Notes under the pieces: model-generated
The model's input: the letters and a program-made list of their open reading frames with translations, nothing else
Told to the model about the DNA's origin: nothing
Database searches by the model: none
Translations under genes and position numbers: made by a program
Source of the DNA: Calothrix sp. NIES-3974
GTDB lineage: Bacteria > Cyanobacteriota > Cyanobacteriia > Cyanobacteriales > Nostocaceae
DNA: 64,000 nt
Direction of reading: 5' to 3'
NCBI RefSeq assembly: GCF_002368395.1
Contig: NZ_AP018254.1
Location: forward strand, 310,001-374,000
Part shown: positions 57,591-64,000 of the stretch, piece by piece
How positions within the stretch are numbered: the first letter of the stretch is position 1
How the letters are laid out: every line of letters starts with the position of its first letter

Positions 57591-59930
57591 CTACTTCCGT
57601 TCATTCGGACTTAAACGCTGCAAATACAACTGGACAATTCCATACAGCAACAAAGACACACCCACTAATCCCGCAGGTAACAGTAACCAATTTTGTTGAA
57701 TCATCCGGGAAGCTTTACTCAAGGGTGTGGTGTTCTCAACCCGACTAGTGGATGGTGCTTCCTGGAAAAATGCCAACTGATAAGCATCCGGGTCGTAGGG
57801 TACAGGATTTTTCTTATCACTACTAATCAACACCGTATCCTGCTTAAGTTGGAAGAACCACGGGTCAAGATTGAGAATTTGCCGCACCTTATCTAAACCA
57901 GTGTCAGTTTGAGCTGTCAGGGCTAATAACACCCGTTGATTATTCCAGGGTGAAACAACCTGTTTCATCATCCCCTGCGCATCTTGAGGTGTTTGCACCC
58001 TCGCATTCGCCGATTGACGGGTAAATGCCTGTCCTAAATTAAACCCAGGTGATTTGAATACCTCTGGTAAGGGGAATTTACCATAGGTTCCAATTGCCAC
58101 CAAATGGTCATTACTACGAATTGAGTTGGTTAATCCATCTGGGAAATAAACACTAAGTTTGATACCATCCGCTTCACTCAATCTTCCCAGACGCTCACTA
58201 AACTCCAACAAGGTTAAGATATCTACCACTGAGGGATTTTGGGGTAGGACGACGGCTGTACGTGATAAATCCTGGGGTGCAGCAAACGGATAACCAAACT
58301 TCAATAAACCCAAATCGGGAATTTGCGCCGAGGTTTCCCGTTTTAAATCAAAATTGGTACTAGCATGAACTGTACCTGTTAATTGTTGGTCAGGTGGTTG
58401 GACACAACGCTGACGGTCAAACACTTCCCGCGCATTCATCCGGAAAAATACCCGTATTTTGGAATCCGGTTTAATCAAGTTTGGCGGTAGATCAACCTTG
58501 AGATTTTTTTCCCTCTCTCCCGATTCATTCGTTAACCTCGCTCCACCAATGAAGTTATCATCCAAAAATACCTGTACTGCCGAAGTTCGCGGATTTAACT
58601 GGGGTCCATAACTGTAGACCAAGTTCATTGAACTACCGCGCAAAAACCTGTCATCGGGTAAGGCTCGAAAATCTATCTCCACCGCCGGCGCACCCGCACC
58701 TCGGACTGTAATATCATTAAAGGGCTCACCGTTAACTGCTGTTCTCAGGTCGCTGAGTCGGAATTGATTTTGTTCCGGTAGGTGTCGCGGCCATTGACGT
58801 ACTCCTGGTGTTGCCACATCGGCGACATTATCCACAATCACCACCTGACCTGTTCCCATTTTGCGAGCATCAGGTTTTGCTAGAAACTGAACCGCATTTT
58901 CCACGGCTTTCGGGCTATTCCCTGTGACAATTAGTACAGGAACACCACCATCAGGTTTAGATGTGGTCAGCATTAATACCCCGTGGTCTTGGGGTACGGG
59001 TTGTTGACTAGCATTTAAAACTCGACCCCCGGCAATTTTCAGGGGCAAATCTTTCATGGTTGCCAAGGCTGGTTGTTCGCTGGGAGTACCGATGATAATT
59101 AATCTTTCGTTTTCTTTGACATCATCAATACTAGAAATCATCCCAGTTTCCACCGGACGGAATTCTGCGGTACGACCAATGGATGCTTGAAAACGTGCAG
59201 CAGAAGTTAACCAGGATTGGTTGGCTTGGGTGGGCTGTAAATAAACGAGGCGGTTAGCTTCCAGACCTAAATCATCAAAAACCGGGTAGGGGTAGCGACT
59301 GAAATTGAGGGGAATTGGTTGACGTTGGTATTTAAAAACAATTCTGGAGTCCGGTAAAATTTCCGTCCACAGGTCGGGACTGCTGGGGTCAGTACATTCT
59401 TGGGAATTGTGTTGTTGGGCAACTATTGTTAAGTCATTGTAATCGTTGAGAATACTAGTGGGGATATTAACTAGGTGCTGACCGATTTGGGATGCTTTGC
59501 GGTTGAGTTGGACACTACCAACACTTCTCCCATTGACCAAAAAAGTGAGATTTGAGCGATTGGCAAATAGGGAAGGTGAGTGTTGAAAGCGCACAAGAGC
59601 TTGGACTGTACCATTTTTTAAGTCCCAACCCCGGGGACGGGTGAAGGCAACCCGTGTTTCGGCATAGGAACCCCGTAGTCGCAAACTATTGCCAACGATG
59701 GGACTACGATTAAATTGAAGTTCGTAGGTGACGAGATTTTTGGGGGTTTGGCTGTCGGTCTCCTCATTGGTGTTGTTGCGCTGGTTGCTACGGGTTGCTT
59801 GGGCTAGCAGTAGGGGAGAACCAGTCTGATTTATCGCCCTTGCAGGTAAAGAATGGGGAAATAAAAAGCAGCAGAAAGTAATGAGAATTGCTTGCTTGCT
59901 GACTTTGGAAATAAATAGTAACTGCTTCAT
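57591..59930 (-). CDS. bcsB: BcsB-like cellulose biosynthesis protein
   Basis: A 779-residue periplasmic protein with a signal peptide (about residues 1-33, ending PARAINQ) and a C-terminal anchor helix (about 751-771, LLLPAGLVGVSLLLYGIVQL). In between are the two alternating carbohydrate-binding-like and flavodoxin-like units of BcsB: VTYELQFNRSPIVGNSLRLR near 68, LTFLVNGRSVGSVQL near 125, GVLMLTTSKPDGGVPVLIVT near 320 and VFLDDNFIGGARLTNESGE near 458. It guides the glucan from BcsA across the periplasm. It is cotranscribed with the GH8 gene upstream (160 bases) and bcsA downstream. Confidence 0.88.
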   Translation of the reverse strand: MKQLLFISKVSKQAILITFCCFLFPHSLPARAINQTGSPLLLAQATRSNQRNNTNEETDSQTPKNLVTYELQFNRSPIVGNSLRLRGSYAETRVAFTRPRGWDLKNGTVQALVRFQHSPSLFANRSNLTFLVNGRSVGSVQLNRKASQIGQHLVNIPTSILNDYNDLTIVAQQHNSQECTDPSSPDLWTEILPDSRIVFKYQRQPIPLNFSRYPYPVFDDLGLEANRLVYLQPTQANQSWLTSAARFQASIGRTAEFRPVETGMISSIDDVKENERLIIIGTPSEQPALATMKDLPLKIAGGRVLNASQQPVPQDHGVLMLTTSKPDGGVPVLIVTGNSPKAVENAVQFLAKPDARKMGTGQVVIVDNVADVATPGVRQWPRHLPEQNQFRLSDLRTAVNGEPFNDITVRGAGAPAVEIDFRALPDDRFLRGSSMNLVYSYGPQLNPRTSAVQVFLDDNFIGGARLTNESGEREKNLKVDLPPNLIKPDSKIRVFFRMNAREVFDRQRCVQPPDQQLTGTVHASTNFDLKRETSAQIPDLGLLKFGYPFAAPQDLSRTAVVLPQNPSVVDILTLLEFSERLGRLSEADGIKLSVYFPDGLTNSIRSNDHLVAIGTYGKFPLPEVFKSPGFNLGQAFTRQSANARVQTPQDAQGMMKQVVSPWNNQRVLLALTAQTDTGLDKVRQILNLDPWFFQLKQDTVLISSDKKNPVPYDPDAYQLAFFQEAPSTSRVENTTPLSKASRMIQQNWLLLPAGLVGVSLLLYGIVQLYLQRLSPNERK

Positions 59931-60090
59931 GATTGGGTAAGGGTATGGTAGATTAAATGGTTTTTAAAGTAACAATTTAAATTGTTTTTCTTCCTGGCAT
60001 TCACTAATGGGAATTTTGTTCTTTTTATAACCTAAAATTAGACTTTATATTTTATTATTTTTTGAAGACATAAAGAAGAAATTGTGGTTT

Positions 60091-61368
60091 TTACTTAGGT
60101 GAAAGCAATCGGGGAGGAATTACGGTGGCATCAATTAGCCCTAACCAAGCAAGATTCTGGGTATAATAAGCAGATTGGTCATCCCAAATACCGTTTTTGT
60201 AGTTGGGTAGTAATTTTTGATTGAGAATCGCTTCACCTAGGGGAGGGTTGGTAATCCGCCAAGCAGCGTATAACATGGCATACTGGGAAGTCGCTTCATA
60301 GTCAACCAAGCTTTTACCATCTAGGCTAATACGGGCGGGAATTTTGCCCTGTTTTTGCCAGACCTGTTTGAGGTGCTGGGTCGAGGTTTGCAGATAGCGT
60401 TTGGCTGGGGATGAATTGAACCAAACCGCATCCAGAGCAACTCGCCACCAAACCCGGTAGGCATCAAAGCTGTAAACTGTTTGTAATGGGCTAGTACTGG
60501 GAATCGGTTGGTATTTACCAGTTTTTAAGTCGAAGGCAACCCAATCACTAGGTAAACCCACCGGGGAAATCCGACTCGACTCATTTAGGATTTCATAGCT
60601 GGTATCGACTAAACTCAACCAATTGCGATCGCGATCTATTTGGGCAAATAAACGAAATGCGTAGGGAGCTAGGTAGGAGGGATTGAGGTAGGCTGTGGAT
60701 GGGTTGGGTAAAAATGCTGACTTGGGACCTGGGAGTAAATAGCGTTTACCCTTCGCGTCAACGACTGTGGATAATTCCCACAAATCCTTGAGCTTGGTAC
60801 GAGCGAGTTCCAAGTATTCGGGACGATTCCAGCGTCGAGCCGCAAAAATTAGGGCGGTAATGGCATCAATATCCCCATCACTGGCAAAATTGCCATCAAT
60901 TGCCCCCCATTTATTATCGGCTAGCTTGCCCCATTTCCAAGCCCAGAGGGAGTCTGTTTTTTTGCCGTCTTGAAGACGTTGGAGGTTATTTTCAGCCCAA
61001 TTTAAAGTGAGGGCGAAGGTGGCTGCATCATCAATCATGACTGCACGTAACATGGCATAGGCTTGTCCTTCACTGGTAGAGCGGTCTTTGGCTTCGTAGT
61101 CAATGACTCTGCCATCACTCTGAATGAATCTTCGTCGATATTCGTCCCAACTTTGTGCAAGTAACTGACGATTGGGGATGGATTCTGGGAGAGCGGCTAA
61201 AAGTACGGTTGCGGAATTTTGTTCTCCTCCTGGTTGAGATTTGAATACCTGTGGGTTCATGTCTGGATTTGTCTCTTTGATCAGGGAATATCCAGAAACG
61301 CAGGAACTTAAGGTTAAAGACAAGATAGTAAGCGTCAAATAGGATAAATGGCGCATTGGTTTGAGCAT
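60091..61368 (-). CDS. bcsZ: GH8 family endoglucanase lipoprotein (BcsZ-like)
   Basis: A 425-residue lipoprotein with a lipobox LSLTLSSC (Cys about 23). The mature part is a glycoside hydrolase family 8 (alpha/alpha)6 barrel. It contains SEGQAYAMLRAVMIDDAATF near 108 (general acid Glu), WAWKWGKLADNKWGAIDGNF near 141 and ASDGDIDAITALIFAARRWN (catalytic Asp), and YLNPSYLAPYAFRLFAQID near 225. BcsZ-type enzymes trim cellulose at the outer face and are needed for normal fibres. It begins at ATG 61368 and no Shine-Dalgarno is evident; ATG 61356 is an alternative. It is the second gene of the leftward operon. Confidence 0.9.
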   Translation of the reverse strand: MLKPMRHLSYLTLTILSLTLSSCVSGYSLIKETNPDMNPQVFKSQPGGEQNSATVLLAALPESIPNRQLLAQSWDEYRRRFIQSDGRVIDYEAKDRSTSEGQAYAMLRAVMIDDAATFALTLNWAENNLQRLQDGKKTDSLWAWKWGKLADNKWGAIDGNFASDGDIDAITALIFAARRWNRPEYLELARTKLKDLWELSTVVDAKGKRYLLPGPKSAFLPNPSTAYLNPSYLAPYAFRLFAQIDRDRNWLSLVDTSYEILNESSRISPVGLPSDWVAFDLKTGKYQPIPSTSPLQTVYSFDAYRVWWRVALDAVWFNSSPAKRYLQTSTQHLKQVWQKQGKIPARISLDGKSLVDYEATSQYAMLYAAWRITNPPLGEAILNQKLLPNYKNGIWDDQSAYYTQNLAWLGLIDATVIPPRLLSPK

Positions 61369-62206
61369 GGGTTGGGATAGGTAATCATCTGACTGGAACC
61401 AGCAATATAGGGACTCCTTCTCAGCTTACGCGTCTGGTACAAAAACGCGAATAAGTAGTTCGTCAGTCCAAATTCCATCATTTTGATCTAGAAGCGCGAT
61501 ATACCGCATCTAAAGTAATTATTCCCAACCAAATCTGGTGAATTAACTTTCATTACAGGAATTTAGTTAAATCAGGGAACAGGAAACAGTAATTCAGAAT
61601 TTTTTTCGAGCTTGCTGAAAAGATTAAAACCCTGACATTGCAAACTGTTGAGGTTATTTTAGTTGCAAAAATTGCAATTAAATTTGTCATTTTTTGGAGT
61701 CTGGAAAAAGTGGATATCTAAAACCTTTCCCTGTTCCCTACCCCAACTAAAATACTTTTCCAGTAGACCCGATTGAGATACAAAACGCGGTTAGCTACAT
61801 CCTGTCGGAAGGTTGCGCCTATAGCTACATATCCCAATTGAGAGACATTGTAGCTATTCATAGAGCTTGAATTGATTACAGGACTTAGGCAAGAACAACA
61901 TAAATACTGTTATTGCACTTCTTTGCGTCGCGGATCGACCGTAGGGTTGTAGGGAAGCAATCCCAAACACCTAATTTCTCGTAATGAGTGCCTAAGTCCT
62001 CTATCACTTGGCTATTGCCTTTCTCATCCTGGTGAATAAGAACCCTTCCCCATCCCTCCCCGTAGTCTGCTGACCACAGGGTTGTCGAGGAGGGTGCGCT
62101 CTTTTCCATTTGCTTGGAAAACACTATATATCCCAACGACATGGGAGACTAGCTAATAGCACTTCGCACCCAACTAAATACCTCCTGTATCCTGATCCTG
62201 TCTTCT
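61369..62206. other. Intergenic region, 838 bases, between TPR gene and bcsZ
   Basis: It contains a degenerate palindrome AGAAGCGCGATATACCGCAT (about 61490) and the 35-bp repeat (61736-61770). A leftward open frame of 85 codons (61885-62142) has no recognised family and ends in NNSIYVVLA; I judge it probably noncoding. A promoter for bcsZ-bcsB-bcsA may lie here as well as readthrough from the TPR gene. Confidence 0.5.
61736..61770. repeat. 35-bp intergenic repeat, copy 2
   Basis: This is the second copy of the CCCTACCCCAACTAAAATAC repeat (copy 1 at 54138-54172), differing only in the last third (CCAGTAGACCC instead of TCTGCAAACCC). Both copies border the cellulose operon or panB. Confidence 0.7.
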
Positions 62207-64000
62207 CTAATTCCCACGACGACGCTGATAATCTTCCCAGGGGGGTTGAAAACCACGTCGTAGGAGAAACTCTTCTTGGATTTGTTGCATTCTTTGGGCT
62301 AGTTCTTCATCGCTTGCTCCTTCACGCATCTGTTCAATTTGTAATTGTTCCATTTGGGATAAAGCCGTTAAGGGCTGATCTAAAATGGCGGTCAAATCGG
62401 CAACAGCTCTACGTGCATCCCGGTCTTGGGGTTTTTCCTCCAGGATGCGCGAATAAATATTCCGGGCTGTTTCAAAGCGTTGCTGTTCAAACCGAATTCC
62501 TGCTAATGCTGCTAGGGCTTCCATGTCGTCTGGTTGGGTTGCCACTAACTGTTCATAGAGTTTGGCGGCGTAGTTTAAATCCCCTGCGGCTCTGGCAAAC
62601 TGAGCTTGGAGGTTGAAGGAACTGGGTGTTTGCGGTAATCTGGCACTGATTTGTCTCACCCTGGCTCTAGCTTCAGCCGGATTACGCATAGCGATCGCTT
62701 GAATTAATCGCAGCTGCATCGGAATATTATTTGGCTCCAACTCAGCTAGGTAATTATACAGAGCTTCCCGCTCCGGATATACGGGTAAAGCTTCCACTAA
62801 GGTGTATAATTCCGGTGGCGCATTGGTGGCAGGTTGGGTGGCTAACCAATTTTCCAACACGGCTCTGGCTTCGGCTTCACTGATGCGTCGTCCTAGGTAG
62901 GCGATCGCGGTGCGACCTAGTTGTAAATTCTGACTTTGGGGATTACGAACTATCAGTTGGTCGTAGATTTCCAATGCTTCGTCAAAGCGTCTTTGCTGAC
63001 GGCGTAATCCGGCTAACCCCCGTAAGGCTCCGTTGACGATATCTGCACGGTCGGGATTGGCGTTAATAATGGCGATGTAACGTTTAGCACTACCGTCAAA
63101 ATTCCCTTCCCGACGTTCAATTTCGGCGGCTAATAATTGGTGGGCCATGTCCTTGCGACCTTGGGGTGTATTTGTATAGGCGGCTAGGGCATTTCTGGCT
63201 CCGGCCGTATCACCCATTTCTAAGTATATTTGAGCAATCCGGAAATGTAACAAAGGTACTGTGGCTTGGGTTTGTACCAAATTTTGATAAATGGGCAAAA
63301 ATTCCGGGTCGGGGGTAGTAATCTCTGCTAATGCTAAGGCTAATTGCTGTAATTCCCCCTCTTCCCTCGGTAAGGGTTGGAGGGCTGATGCGAGTTGGCT
63401 ACGCAGGTTATCCCGACTAATTGTCCCTAATTTCGCCTCCAATGCTAATTGCCGTACCACTAAGCTTTTATCATTGGGTTGGCGTTGCACTAGTTGGCGG
63501 TATAACTGGAGGGCAGTTTGTTCACCCCCCGGCAGTCCCGTAAATACATCCGCAACTTCACGGATAAGGGATGGTGATGGATTTGGCTCATTTTGCAGCG
63601 CCTGTTGATACAAGCTACTAATTTGACTACTCAAACCCGCATCATTGGTGCGCTTGCGAATTTCATTTAGGGCACGGGCTAGGGGTAAAATGGCATCATT
63701 GCGTCCCCGGAGGGGTTGTAATACACTCACCGCTTTTTCCGGTTGTTGGTTATCCAAATAGGCAATGGCCAACTCCTTACGGGTTTCAATGGCAATATTT
63801 CCACTGGGAGAACGTTGTAATTGGGCTTCCAGGATACGAACGGCAGCAGCACTATCACCACTTTCCCGTAAACTTCGACCATAGGCGATCGCGGCGAAGT
63901 CGGTAATTGGTTTACCCTTGTTGCGGTAACGGTTGAATAGTTCCAAGGATTTGGCGAAATCCCCGGCATAACTAAATGCTTGAGCTGCTCCTAAAATTGC
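62207..64000 (-). CDS. TPR-repeat protein (start outside window), first gene of cellulose operon
   Basis: At least 597 residues are visible, and the frame is open to the right edge (AILGAAQAFSYAGDFAKSLE lies upstream of the first internal TTG at 63946), so the start is outside the window. The whole visible part is a solenoid of tetratricopeptide repeats (for example YGRSLRESGDSAAAVRILEA, AALAGIRFEQQRFETARNIY and AAKLYEQLVATQPDDMEALA). Its position before bcsZ, bcsB and bcsA matches the TPR part of BcsC, the outer-membrane export partner, but no C-terminal beta-barrel is present; the end is RRRGN. It could be a periplasmic scaffold paired with a separate porin. Its N-terminus would decide whether it is secreted. 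Confidence 0.8.
   Translation of the reverse strand, partial: AILGAAQAFSYAGDFAKSLELFNRYRNKGKPITDFAAIAYGRSLRESGDSAAAVRILEAQLQRSPSGNIAIETRKELAIAYLDNQQPEKAVSVLQPLRGRNDAILPLARALNEIRKRTNDAGLSSQISSLYQQALQNEPNPSPSLIREVADVFTGLPGGEQTALQLYRQLVQRQPNDKSLVVRQLALEAKLGTISRDNLRSQLASALQPLPREEGELQQLALALAEITTPDPEFLPIYQNLVQTQATVPLLHFRIAQIYLEMGDTAGARNALAAYTNTPQGRKDMAHQLLAAEIERREGNFDGSAKRYIAIINANPDRADIVNGALRGLAGLRRQQRRFDEALEIYDQLIVRNPQSQNLQLGRTAIAYLGRRISEAEARAVLENWLATQPATNAPPELYTLVEALPVYPEREALYNYLAELEPNNIPMQLRLIQAIAMRNPAEARARVRQISARLPQTPSSFNLQAQFARAAGDLNYAAKLYEQLVATQPDDMEALAALAGIRFEQQRFETARNIYSRILEEKPQDRDARRAVADLTAILDQPLTALSQMEQLQIEQMREGASDEELAQRMQQIQEEFLLRRGFQPPWEDYQRRRGN

Noticed and set aside
61885-62142. 85-codon leftward ORF between the TPR gene and bcsZ
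   Set aside because: No recognised family, odd composition, and no Shine-Dalgarno; it probably is noncoding, though it was noted in the region entry.

Overview
The window is chromosomal DNA of a cyanobacterium. It carries psbD-psbC (photosystem II D2 and CP43), ycf4, petH with the phycobilisome-linker-type N-terminal domain, prk, ebsA, murT, menB and many HIP1 octamers (GCGATCGC). A filamentous, probably Nostocales, host is an inference. It rests on the cellulose synthase cluster, the abundance of short palindromic and heptameric intergenic repeats, and the large uncharacterised proteins. No rRNA, tRNA, CRISPR array, complete IS element or prophage was recognised by eye.

Layout. Bases 1-8023 are the end of a surface-polysaccharide cluster: an asparagine-synthase-like C-terminus, three glycosyltransferases, a DUF218/YdcF membrane protein, a hexapeptide acetyltransferase, and a GHMP sugar kinase overlapping a GalU-like nucleotidyltransferase. 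Bases 8024-11123 are accessory: a 52+61 residue overlapping gene pair, a duplicated glycine-zipper protein, a zinc-ribbon/coiled-coil protein and two kinds of repeat. Bases 11124-23034 are mostly housekeeping: ahcY, a YgfZ-type folate protein, ddl, murG, menB, murT, prk and several secreted or membrane proteins of unknown role. A 1.3-kb leader region precedes petH (24379). It is followed by hom, purU, a duplicated His-rich lipoprotein, an HTH/periplasmic-binding-protein fusion, ycf4 and psbD-psbC with their 17-base overlap.

Bases 36212-46183 hold a phosphotransacetylase-family P-loop protein, ebsA, a processive glycosyltransferase, an XRE-HNH fusion beside a truncated cysteine desulfurase (possibly the scar of a DNA-sulfur or defence island), a DUF2232 protein and a Crp/Fnr regulator. 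Then come a 1315-residue actin/Hsp70-fold ATPase with a long disordered linker, a 14-copy 14-bp tandem array, a K+/H+ antiporter, a MarR regulator and panB. The window closes with a four-gene cellulose operon read leftwards: TPR protein (open at the right edge), GH8 endoglucanase lipoprotein, BcsB-like and BcsA.

How the parts work together. The two ends of the window both serve the cell surface (heteropolysaccharide at the left, cellulose at the right). The centre supplies photosynthetic electron transport (psbD/psbC, petH, ycf4), the Calvin cycle (prk) and peptidoglycan (ddl, murG, murT). The best candidates for undescribed biology are the large ASKHA ATPase (46184-50131), the XRE-HNH/desulfurase locus (41698-43744), the glycine-zipper/zinc-ribbon locus (8363-10686) and the HTH-PBP fusion (30269-32140). 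A palindromic repeat family built around AGACGCGATATATCGCGTCT runs through the window, and the 14-bp array appears to have grown from half of it.
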